DNA from: Epiperipatus broadwayi
Lineage: Eukaryota; Onychophora; Udeonychophora; Euonychophora; Peripatidae
Direction: 5' to 3'
Assembly (NCBI GenBank): GCA_028023455.1
Contig: JAQFVV010012416.1
Span: forward strand, 9,491,967-9,555,966
DNA: 64,000 nt
Shown here one piece after another: positions 46,666 through 56,409 of the stretch; the first letter of the stretch is position 1; the number at the start of each line of letters is the position of its first letter. The notes beneath the pieces were generated by a model. It saw only the letters and a program-made list of their open reading frames with translations. It had not been told where the DNA came from and did no database searches. The position numbers and the translations under genes are program-made.

Positions 46666-46761
46666 CAAAGCATTGGCAGGGAAGTGAACCCGCAACAACT
46701 GTCTGCAAGCAACAGCTTGCAAGGCAGCTGCGCTAACCTCTCGGCTGCCAATGCTTTACAT
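46666..46761 (-). repeat. tRNA-like sequence with long terminal stem
   Basis: A perfect 13-bp inverted pair aaagcattggcag/ctgccaatgcttt bounds the unit. On the minus strand, tagcgcagctgc is 11 of 12 against the A box and ggttcacttcc 10 of 11 against the B box, about 45 bases apart as in a real tRNA. A ccttgcaagc stretch sits at the anticodon arm. The T stem pairs at only three positions and the D to anticodon part is too long for a standard cloverleaf. It is best read as a diverged tRNA-derived repeat or pseudogene. Confidence 0.6.
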
Positions 46762-49285
46762 GTTTAATATTGTTGAAGATAGCTTGAATGCAAGAAATCA
46801 AAGTATAGGAATTTTGGAATAATAACTCTTTAAAATATTTTAATAATTTTAAGAAAAGTATGAACACATAAATAATAAAGCAATAGTTTGCAGAAAGTGT
46901 GAGAGAAATAGAAATGCATTTAAAAAACTATTGATATTAATAATATATTATAATGAGTCCCTGAAGAATTGAGAAAGGTTTTTTTTTTTAAAGGTGAGAA
47001 ACAGTTATATAGGGAAGAGGGGAAATATAATTCATTTTAACTTATAAATTTTATAAATCATTCTAATGGTTAGACCGGGCACTAATTATATAAATCTAAT
47101 AGGCCACAACCACATTTCAAGATCATTAAATGCACTGTTAATTTTCAAAATGGGAATTCTCCATTAATCTAGAATTTATACTAGGTTTAAATCAAGGTAC
47201 CATCCTGAACACTAGAAAAATCCAAGGGAAGAGTTTGAACACCTTTCAGCAATACTAGAGCTATATACCTCGACTAGCTCAGTTGAGTAAAAGAAGGTGT
47301 CTCATTGGATATCTGTGATCCCTTTAAAACAAATAATAGCTTCTTCAACAATTTATTAACCTTACAGTAACTAGTTTGCTAAATTTAAATAGTGAGAAAT
47401 TTATGAGAAAAGAGAACAAAAGCCAGATTAAGATATCACACACAAAAAGTTTATTATACAATATTACATTCACTAGATGATTACAATGAAATACACCATT
47501 TAAACACACATTCTAATTAAATATTCATATTAATTCTAATACCAATAAAGTATAACATCTATCTCAATTTTAGATTATAGAAAAAAATATATACACACAG
47601 GCAAATAATTATAACTAGATGATCATTTCTAGAGATTTTTCAAAAGTTTTTATGGTAAGTCCTTTTTGATGGAGCTCAACTATTATCAATGTTTTGGTTT
47701 GCTTAATTTTGTACATTACCGAGTCCAATCAGGTAGATTTACTTCTTTTTTTTTAGAGCTATTAAAGTCTTAAAAACTTCTTTGGCTGGCTTTATACTGC
47801 AGGAATAGATTCAGGTTCTTTGACAATCCACAGCCATATGCTCCATGAGAGAAGGCTTACATCTGATATATATTTGTGCAAACTTAATATGTAGCATAGG
47901 GCAAACACAATTTAGAAAATGGCAGGTTAAGTTCAGTCACTTTTCAGGCTTTGATGGATGTTCTTTGGATAATTCATTAGAAACTACATTGTGTCCAGAC
48001 TAATGGAACCCAGGAATTTAGCAATGCATCATTGAACATCAGTTTTTATTCATTATACTGGGTCAGCAGAATTAAACAGCAATCACATATATATTTTAAG
48101 CAGACTCTACACCTGAGTGAAGGAAAAATGATGAAAGTTGAGTTTTTCTCCACTTTATAATTACAGTATTTTGTTTTTAATTTTCCTTTTAATTAATTTA
48201 AATGTAGAAACTAACCTAATCTGATTATAATATCTGTAAATGTTTTAATCCAATTAGGTTTTATTATATAATCATTTTGTACAAAAAAAAAATTATAACA
48301 TTCCTTAATTATTATCTTTTTTTAAAAAAAAAATCATATTTAAACTCATAACTTAAAAAAAATATAAGCTATTATTTTAACTGTTTAAAGACAAATATTT
48401 TCTCTTGTTTTTTTTTCTCTTCTTTTAAAAAAATAAAATCTTTTCTAAATAATAAAAATAAATATGATTAATCTTAATTATTATCTTTTTTAAAATGTAC
48501 AAACTAAAAATAACCCACCCACCCTCTTTTTTTTAACTTGTCAAACTTTTTTTTTATTCCTTTAAAATTGTTTAATAAATTAAAACAAATGTAATAATTC
48601 TTTTATTATTTTTCTTCTTAACAATTGTTATTTTAAAGTATCTCCTTTTATACACTTCCTGTTTCTAATTCCTTCATGCAGTTGGCAATTTAGCAATGGC
48701 TACATATATTTAAAAGAAGCAGCCAGAAATATATTTTTACTATAGACAGTTGAACTGTGCATCAATCTACATTTTACAGAAAGAAAATTACTTTCCTTTC
48801 CTTATGCCCAAAATATTATAGGGAAGTTGGTTTGAATCATATCTACCTGGAGACTGAATATTAAAGCTGTCATGTTATTTAAAGCAATTTATATTTGAAT
48901 TGGCTGATTTAATATTTGTTTCTCTGGTTGTTGAAATTCAAATCAGTTTACTGTATATCTTAGGAACTGAAAAAGAAACAGTTGTTTTCTTCTGTAAATA
49001 GTTTATTGAATTTTACAGTGATTAGAGGGGAATTCATTTATGATAATGCATGCTTGAATGCTATTGGTCCAGCTGTTTCTCATTTTCTAGCATAATAGTA
49101 GACTACCATTGTATGTATGCACATATGGAAAGAAATCACTGTCAATATGAATGAAACACAGTATGAATTATATATATGGTGTCCACATTGTTTGTAATCT
49201 TTAACATAGAACTATTCAGTGAACATTGAGGAAACACCAGGACAAAATAAGTATAAGTATTTTATTTGTATAATTTTACATATAT
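46762..49285. other. No recognised gene; lone A-box-like motif and poly-A/T region
   Basis: An A-box-like tagctcagttga at about 47274 (11 of 12) lacks a clear B box. The stretch 48170-48660 is extremely AT-rich with many homopolymer runs. No coding motif was recognised. Confidence 0.42.
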
Positions 49286-49289
49286 ACTT

Positions 49290-50467
49290 ATAGCAGCATT
49301 TAGGAGTCTGTGTTGCACTTCAACATCTAAATTCACTTTTCTATTTATAAAACCACCAAGACATTAAAATTGGTTTACATTCTCAAATTGATAACTATCC
49401 AAACTAAACAATCGAAACTAAAAGTTGCTGATGATTATGCTTCTGTCGCTGGCTGCTAAGGAATTTGAATTTTTTGAACATTGATTATTAAACCAAAGTT
49501 TTTATATGTTGCATTTAAAACCTTAAATACATTGCTGTAAATCAGCTTTTAAACTGGCAAAAATAGCACAATTATCAATAAACTCCAAATCCACAATCCA
49601 AAAAGATGAAATTCCACTATCAAATCTGTATCACTTCTGTTTTACAAAGCTATCTATAAACAGTTCCAAAGATAACTGTTCTAAAAATTGAACAAGTACA
49701 AATTTTTGTTTAACATTTGTTTTCTTTCAAATGCTTCAGATTTTTTACCGGTAGTAATAACATTTTTCCTCATTCTATTTTGATGGACAACCACTTGATA
49801 TCAAGCAGTGCCATGAACTTATTTGGTTAACTGAGTCAAATGCTTTTACTAAATCAATAAAAAACAGTATATAAATTACTATTTTGTTTCAGATTTTTTT
49901 TTTTTCATTTGCCTGGCACAAAAACCTTATTTATAATGGTTTTTGATTCTCTAAAGCCACATTGAAACTGGTAAACATTGATCTATGTCTGGAAGCAACT
50001 TATTCAACAAAATTCTTGAAAGTACCTTTACTGCATTGGTTAATAAAGATATTCTTTGATAATTACTGCAATCTTGCCTAATTCATTTATTTTTAAAAAT
50101 TAGAACAATAAAAGCATCCTTAAGATTAGGCAGCACAACTCCATGAGTCTATGTATCCCTAAAAAAATTTTCAATATTTTAAAAGCTAAAATATGATCAC
50201 CATATTATGTAACTTCTCCAGATATCTTATCAGGGCATGCAGCACTTCACTTTTTAAGATTATAAAGAACTATTTTGAGTTCACTAGCTGATTTTTTTTT
50301 TTTTTCATGTCTGAATGAGAAGATAAAATGGATATATCACTAAAAGGCGTCAACTCAATTTTTGTATCATTATTCAAAAGCTGATCAAAATACTCCTTCC
50401 ATCTGTTCAAAAGAGTGCCATTAAGAGTTACAGGACAAAATGTCTGCTGGGCTGATTTTCTTATCAC
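49290..50467 (-). mobile_element. Decayed LINE, RT region
   Basis: The minus strand carries, from 50467 downward, a Thr-Leu-Leu-Asn-Arg-Trp-Lys-Glu-Tyr-Phe-Asp-Gln-Leu-Leu-Asn block (the linker between endonuclease and RT in many LINEs). Near 49850 it has Asp-Leu-Val-Lys-Ala-Phe-Asp-Ser-Val-Asn (motif A). Near 49580 it has Phe-Ile-Asp-Asn-Cys-Ala-Ile-Phe-Ala in place of Ala-Asp-Asp, and near 49370 Phe-Lys-Cys-Leu-Gly-Gly. Many stops separate them. The second aspartate of the catalytic pair reads Asn. The clade is uncertain, perhaps RTE- or jockey-like. Confidence 0.7.
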
Positions 50468-50509
50468 ATGAATAGTAAAAAAAAAAATTATTTATTTATA
50501 AAGTATTAA

Positions 50510-50740
50510 TTATGTTGAACCACTAAACATCACATGATCACCATCCTTTATGCTAAATTCTAGATGCCGTATTCTCAGATCCAAGGCTCCTCACTGATGA
50601 AAGCCACAAGATAGAAACTAGTCTGGGGATTTAGATAAGTATGTGCTAGATAGGGATTTTATGCACAAACCTTCTTGCATCCATTGATTACTCTGGCTTG
50701 AATTGATACTGTATAGAGAGTTTAGCCTCTGTGTGTTAAT
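50510..50740 (+). repeat. Repeat family A, most complete copy
   Basis: Starts ccactaaacatcacatgatc, continues accatcctttatgct, then ccaaggctcctcactgatga, agccacaagatagaaactag, the gggattttatgcacaaacc block and gcatccattgattactctgg, and ends tatagagagtttagcctctg. This copy shows the full order of blocks, so it can serve as the family reference. The start motif is shared with the tails of the tRNA-derived repeats at 54905 and 61596. Confidence 0.72.
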
Positions 50741-50847
50741 TATGTTACTTTCATATAATTAATTTTCTAATGGAATTTAATAACTGAAACACAAGCTTAT
50801 TATATACCTGTGTCTATATATGTAATATAGGGTATATGAGCACAGAC

Positions 50848-51043
50848 TTTTACATGACCCACCACTCTCCACTCTATCTAATAACACTGATACATTCAAG
50901 CACATATATGTTGAAAAGATAAATAATCACCAATATACAAGCATGGAATACATATATTGGTAATTATTTATCTTTTCAACATATATGTGCTTGAGTGTAT
51001 CAGTGTTATTAGATAGAGTGGAGAGTGGCGGGTCATGTGAAAA
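50848..51043. repeat. 88-90-bp near-perfect palindrome of the SINE-like module
   Basis: Arms at 50848-50937 and 50954-51043 are almost exact complements, with gacccaccactctccactct on the left against agagtggagagtggcgggtc on the right. The spacer is 16 bp. The arms are the module seen at 3288 and 34616. So close an inverted match suggests recent formation or gene conversion between the arms. The RNA would form a long hairpin. Confidence 0.9.
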
Positions 51044-51596
51044 TGGAATTTAATAGACCAATATTAATGGAGCCAAAATAGAAACAGCTTCGAAGTGCCG
51101 TTAATTTGTTGAAGCAAATAAAAGCCAAATGCAGTCATTTTATAGCTGGGAAAAATGACAACAGCCATTGTCTCAGAAAACTCATTCATCATAAAAGTTT
51201 GTTAATTTTTTTTATATCCATATTTTTCAATGTTTCTTAAATTTAAATACATTGTTTTTTTTTAAAATTCATTTGCAAAAAGTTTATCACAATTGAGTGA
51301 CAGAAATGTCATCTTAAGCTAAACAATTGTATTAGCTGTGAGTTCATGATTAAACAAAATCATATGCAGTACTTGCTAATTATATATATAAACCATCACA
51401 GAGTTAAATCTAAGGTATCATTTGTTTTATCCGGATTCTGGAAAACATTTACATTCCAAAATAATTATTTATATTAAAATAATATTATGCGTTGAATTAT
51501 ATATAAACTTTATATTTTGACATTATACTTAAAATATGTTTATTCGCGGATGTATTTAACTTCTAATCTGGTCTCTTTTAGGATTGAATATATATA
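51044..51596. other. No recognised feature
   Basis: AT-rich spacer before the mariner remnant. Confidence 0.45.
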
Positions 51597-52189
51597 TATA
51601 CACGAGATGTGATAATTTAATTCCCGGAATGCACCTTTATTAAATATAGATGTGAAAATTTAATTAGTGGTTACTGTCGCCTTTAAAGCAGTTTTCTTAT
51701 GTATCTACACTAATTAAAATGACTCCCATTTCTGGAAACACACCTGGAAGTCGTTTTTAAGAATACTAAAGAGAAGATGTCTCATTTTATTTTGGATATC
51801 AGTTATAGTAGAAAATCTTCGTCCTTTCAATGCAGTTTTTAATTTTGAAATAACCAAAAATCACTAGGAGCTAATTCAGGTGAATAAGCAAGATGGTCTA
51901 CTTGCACAATTGATGTTTTGACCAAAAAGTCTTTTACAATGAGTGCACTACGACTTGAAGCATTGTCATGATGAAATTTTCAATCACCCATTTTTATGCC
52001 AAAGTGCACACTCGGATATTTATTATCTTCTCATTAGCTAACTAACAATTAGCTTTTTCTGCTTAAAATTTGCGCACATGTTAGCTTAGACATGTTCAAA
52101 TACGACTACTCGTATGATTTCGGCCAAATTAGTTCACGGGTGACATCACATGACCATTCAGGGAATTAAATTGTCACACCTCGTATATA
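51597..52189 (-). mobile_element. Internally deleted mariner transposon (D34D)
   Basis: Terminal inverted repeats at 51597-51631 and 52155-52189 match at 31 of 35 positions, sharing aatttaattccc. Both ends sit beside TA-rich flanks, fitting TA target use. The minus strand starts a frame at 52093 (Met-Ser-Lys-Leu-Thr-Cys-Ala-Gln) and then lacks the whole middle. Coding resumes with the C-terminal catalytic part. At about 0.6 kb, against about 1.3 kb for full mariners, it is a MITE-like derivative. Confidence 0.88.
51690..52000 (-). pseudogene. Mariner transposase C-terminal catalytic remnant
   Basis: On the minus strand the frame reads Phe-His-His-Asp-Asn-Ala (second catalytic Asp), then Ser-Pro-Glu-Leu-Ala-Pro-Ser-Asp-Phe (third catalytic Asp). 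Exactly 34 residues lie between the two aspartates, the mariner D34D spacing. A tga stop replaces the usual Trp before Lys-Phe-His-His. The first catalytic Asp lies in the deleted part. The remnant ends in a broken Val-Cys-Phe-Gln-Lys-Trp region near 51730. It cannot make an active enzyme. Confidence 0.87.
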
Positions 52190-52765
52190 AATCAGATGAA
52201 CATCTATTGCCATCTTATTGCTTTATTGATTTATGTTCCCCGCGCATATATAATTGATTCTGAGAAAATTGTTGTCTATTAGAGTAGCACCTTGAAATAT
52301 CTATATTGTGTATTTAATTTACCCATAACTTACTATGTATTGATTTATTAATTTATGAATATTATTTTATCTATCTACAATAAATTTTTATTACATATTT
52401 AAATTTAGTTATATGTCACTATCTCATCTATATATCTTGTCCACATATTTCTCAGAATTCTTTGCCTTATATGAAGTTTTGCATCTGGGAATACTGTTGG
52501 AAATGAATTCTATATAATTCTCTCTGAGAATTATATAGATAGCATTTGATTATAATCATTCTTTTAGAAATAATAATTTTTTTTTAAAAGTCCACTCCCT
52601 TAAGGATATTAATTGGTTGTGGGAAGTACGATCACCATCACTATAGTATTTCATCATATTTCATTTCATTACATGATTGTCTGCCCAGCTTGGAATAAAA
52701 AATTAGTTGGTATCATACTCCAAGCAAATAATGTTAATTTTCATATATATATACACACATATAAT
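52190..52765. other. No recognised gene; short hairpin at 52510-52540
   Basis: attctatataattctctc and gagaattatataga near 52506-52542 form a small inverted repeat. Otherwise AT-rich. Confidence 0.4.
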
Positions 52766-52985
52766 AATTAAAATTATCCATAATTCAAAATTAAACAAGA
52801 CTAGCCAAAGGAGAAAAAATTCTACAGAACAATTATTGGTTTTCTTTTCAAGTGCAAAGGACATTTTTATTTTAGTCTTTTACACTTGAAAAATCTGCTT
52901 TGCAGGAAACCCATTGGTTGTGTTGTAGAAGGTTTTTTTTCCCCTTTAGCTAATCTTATTTAATTTTGAATTTTAGATAATTTTA
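52766..52985. repeat. Palindrome built from Penelope-like 3' ends
   Basis: Left arm (52766-52860) and right arm (52873-52985) are inverted copies sharing aattcaaaattaaa, agctaaaggggaaaaa or agccaaaggagaaaaa, and tttcaagtg. The same series (caaaattcaaccaaactagc, then ctcaagtgtaaagaac) forms the 3' end of the PLE at 56410-57780. The palindrome is thus two PLE tails in inverted order with no coding part. Confidence 0.7.
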
Positions 52986-53029
52986 GTTATTTTATAGTCG
53001 TTTAGCTTCAGGCTTTTAATACATATATA

Positions 53030-53066
53030 TATACACACACACGAGTGCGCGCGCGCGTGTGTGTAA
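53030..53066. repeat. Alternating CA/CG/TG microsatellite
   Basis: A run of CA, then CG repeats, then TG repeats (tgcgcgcgcgcgtgtgtgt in part) gives more than 30 bases of nearly unbroken alternating purine-pyrimidine, which can adopt Z-DNA. It is also self-complementary. Confidence 0.8.
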
Positions 53067-53237
53067 TTGAAACAAAAATAATTATCTCCCACTGAGTTAT
53101 GTAATGCTAACAACTATAAAAAGATAAAATGATATCAATCTATCTTTTAGCTCTGGTATTATATAAGTTTAGTTTTTTGATATAGTTTTAAATTATATGT
53201 AATAATAAATATTTTAGTATTGAATAACTGTGAACTC

Positions 53238-53286
53238 ATGTGAAATTCACCAAGTCTATTCACATAGACTTGGTAAATTTCACATG
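53238..53286. repeat. 22-bp palindrome overlapping a LINE target repeat
   Basis: catgtgaaattcaccaagtc (plus ta) at 53238-53259 and its complement at 53265-53286 are separated by five bases, with two mismatches at most. Its right arm is also the left copy of the 25-bp direct repeat that flanks the next LINE. Confidence 0.8.
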
Positions 53287-54668
53287 ACTTAAAATATTTA
53301 TTCAATATTAAAATATTATTCATAATTATGTGTATACATCATATGATCAATTATTATAGATTCAGAAATGAATGAAATATTTTTATAATAATAATATTAG
53401 TTTTTTAAAAATCAATTTAGATTAGAATATATAGATTGATGTAAGTTTGCTCTCTGGTTATTATTGTTCTGGATGATTCTAAATAGAAAGGTCTAAAGTA
53501 AAGAAATGGTCCATTTTCATACTGTAAAAAGTTATTAAATGTGACAACTAGAGGGCATCAATTATTATTTAAATAGACTGAAGCAAAGAAAAGAAAGGGA
53601 TTGATAAAGAAATTAACAGTGTTTTCATATAATAAATATGATGTAGCTAGAATTGTACGGAAGGGAGTTGCAGTAGCAGGGTTAACATATGGTAATGATG
53701 CATTATATATTAGTAAAGGGGTATTAGATTACTTAGAAAAAGTACAAAGGGAAGGAGGAAGACATGCATTAGATGCAGATGTGTGGACAGCAAAGGAGGC
53801 AATTCAAGGAGAAATGGGATGGTCATATTTTTATATGAGAGATGCAAAAAGTAAAATGAAAATGTTTGGTAGGTTGCAGTTTATGGATAATAAAAGAATA
53901 GCCAAAATAGTATTTAATTGGGTTACGAATAAAGGGCAGGCAACAAGATGGGTGAGAAAGGTAATGCGGTATGCAGAAGATTTCAAGAATTTATATCAGT
54001 ATACACCAAAGTTGAGATGATTGTGTTAGGAGGATTGTTGAGTTATAGTGGTAAGGAATGGGATAAAAGAATAGATGCATTAATAAAGAATAGGGAGTTG
54101 GAGAAATGGAGAACTAGTATGGAGAGTAAAAAGAGTTTAAATATATATAGAAGTAAACGGAACATTGAGTGTGAGTTAATTTATGATAATAGCAAAAAAA
54201 AGTAGTTTATTGTTTAAGGCTCGAATGGGATCTTTAGCAATAAGAGAATATACACGTAAATGGAAAAATATGGGTGATTCAGTCTGCAAATTGTGTAAGG
54301 AAGGCATAGAAAATATTAGGCATCTATTAATTGAATGTAAATGCTTGAAATCAGAAAGGGTACAAATAATGAAGTTATGGAAGAATAAATATGAATAAAG
54401 TGATTATACAGAAATTGGGTTATTGGTTTTTATGCTGGGTTTGGGAAAAGATATTGGGGATTTAGATATAAAGGCCATAGAGTTGACAAAGATTATGTTG
54501 TGGAAATGGGATGGAGCAGATTATGGGAAAACTTGGGGTGGGGAATGGAAATGGAAGGTAAAGTGGCTAACAGGTTTCTCTGGGCATAGGTACTGAGAGA
54601 TTCCTGACTCTGTTTAAGGAGAAGTCACAGTGTATCACATCACAGACTTGGTAAATTTTACATGACTT
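53266..54668 (+). mobile_element. 5'-truncated LINE with 25-bp flanking direct repeats
   Basis: The 25-bp repeats at 53266-53290 and 54644-54668 (agacttggtaaatt...catgactt) differ at one base and fit a target site duplication. The insert ends in tatcacatcac, matching the atcac-type tail of the related fragment at 13649. The first 290 bp after the left repeat are AT-rich without homology that I recognise; LINE protein starts at about 53590. The clade is not fixed. Confidence 0.75.
53590..54398 (+). pseudogene. LINE ORF2 C-terminal region with Cys/His motif
   Basis: Three overlapping frames (53601-54020, 53948-54205 and 54183-54398) join through two frameshifts into one protein. Frame 1 has Gly-Leu-Thr-Tyr-Gly-Asn-Asp-Ala and Ala-Ile-Gln-Gly-Glu-Met-Gly-Trp, typical of the region after the LINE RT. 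Frame 3 has Cys-Lys-Leu-Cys, Arg-His-Leu-Leu and Ile-Glu-Cys, the C-x2-C...H-x4-C end motif. The RT palm itself is missing through 5' truncation. The stop at 54396-54398 is probably native. Two frameshifts show it is dead. Confidence 0.75.
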
Positions 54669-54904
54669 TATATTTACATATGTTAATCCTGAATATATAC
54701 TTATATTTAATTGAAGTTATTAATGATTCAAATTTATAACTAAGACATTTAAAATTTGATCTTAACACTATATATATTTATACACTTAGCTTTTCTTTTC
54801 TTTTTTTTGACATTAGAAATTATAGATTAGTTGTAATGCTAGTACTTTTATATATTTTTTTAATTAAATAATATATTTGCACAATATTAATAAAAAAATA
54901 ATAA

Positions 54905-54998
54905 TCAAATCATTTTGGAGATCATGTGACATTTGAGGTTGAACTTTGATTCGGGAACCTTTAACTTAGTCTATCATTTTACCACTGAACCAAATTAT
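54905..54998 (-). repeat. tRNA-derived SINE copy
   Basis: The minus strand reads tggttcagtggt (10 of 12 against the A box), then aaagttcaacc (B-box-like), then aaatgtcacatgatctcc. The last motif also ends the copy at 61596-61712 and, diverged, the one at 29090-29220, so these share both a tRNA-like head and a body motif. Confidence 0.6.
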
Positions 54999-56409
54999 TA
55001 TTGCAAATATATGTATATTGTAACTCTTATCATTGTAGTTAAACATTAGTCATAGTTATTTTTTTTCTTTATGCACTCCAACACTTATTCTATCAAATTC
55101 ATTCCAGCTATGATGCATTGATTTAAATCGTAGCTCATTTTGTACAAGAAGTTAATGAAAAAATTAATTATATTAAACAGTCTTAATCTTTAAACTAAAA
55201 CACAATCCTCATCATCTGCATTCATTCATGTATTTAGGCTTATATTATTTTGTTAGATTATCCAGTAATTTGATTACTGTTATCTTATTAAATGTGTATC
55301 TTCTCAGCAGTACAAATATCTATTTAAAAAATTAATATTTTTATTGCCACTAGATCGCACATGAAGATGTTTACAGTTTGCATTGTATTAAAAATTATTT
55401 ATTTCTCACACTAAGATATTGTCATCTTTTGAATTAAACTAAATATCATTTAACTGAAGACTGTGTGAAAGACAATTTCACTTTTTTGGAACTAAATGGA
55501 ATTGATAAAGTTATCATTTCAATGTTATGTACAGTATGTGTTTTGAAAGGGTCATATGGATTTTTTTTAATACTAGCTGCCTTTTTAAAAGATTAAGAGA
55601 TGTTCAGCCCTTATTTAGAAATGGAGTTTCGAATATATATATATATATTATGCAGCTGAAGAATTTACAAGAAAACTATGTGTTTATTACTCTGTTTATA
55701 GTGAACTCAGATATTGGTCAGAAAATTAGTATCTATTTGTAGTTGAATCACAAACATGAAATGCTGATAATAAAAAGAAAAACAACATGGTTATGTCACA
55801 CATAGTACAGAGCTGTTTACTAATGAGGAAATATACATTCCTTGATTTGGTCAAGAATAGCCTGAAAGTTAGTTGCAACAGTTACCATTTATCAGCTTTC
55901 CATTGTATTTTGCAGTATCATCAGAGCTGTTTATTTATTTTTGCTGATTTTTTCATTCATACTTTATCTGTTGAGTATTCTGGTATATGTAGCACCTCAG
56001 TGTGGTGTGTAGAAGTGATTTATCTTTATATTGACCCAATGTGAGCCGAATCAAGATTAAGCCTTTGAAGCTTTTACTGAAAAAAAAAGACCTAAATATG
56101 AAGATTAAGCACATATAAATCTAGAAATTAAAGAGATGATAATCCACAGAAAAATAAATGTATAAAAAGTAGTACAAATACATGAAGTAAAATTGATTGT
56201 TTCTAATATTTAAAATGTATTATTGCTAGAAAAGTTTATTGATATATTCTTACCAAAGTTAGATAATATTGTTCTGAAAAATGAAACTAAAAACATTTGA
56301 AGTAGCTCATAAAATTCAATAAAATTGTGGGGTAAAAAGTTAAAAAAATACTTTTAAAGTAGCATTGAGTCTTTAATCTTATGGCTTAGTGAAAAGATAC
56401 TGGAATAGA
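54999..56409. other. No recognised feature
   Basis: AT-rich sequence. The frames at 55527-55742 and 55787-56044 have no domains, no splice context and low-complexity stretches. They are taken as chance. Confidence 0.45.

Noticed and set aside
46666-46761. Functional tRNA gene
   Set aside because: The T stem pairs at only three of five positions and the middle is too long for a cloverleaf, so a tRNA-like repeat is the safer call.
55787-56044. 85-codon frame as a kinase exon
   Set aside because: No amino-acid kinase motifs, and the frame ends without a donor site.
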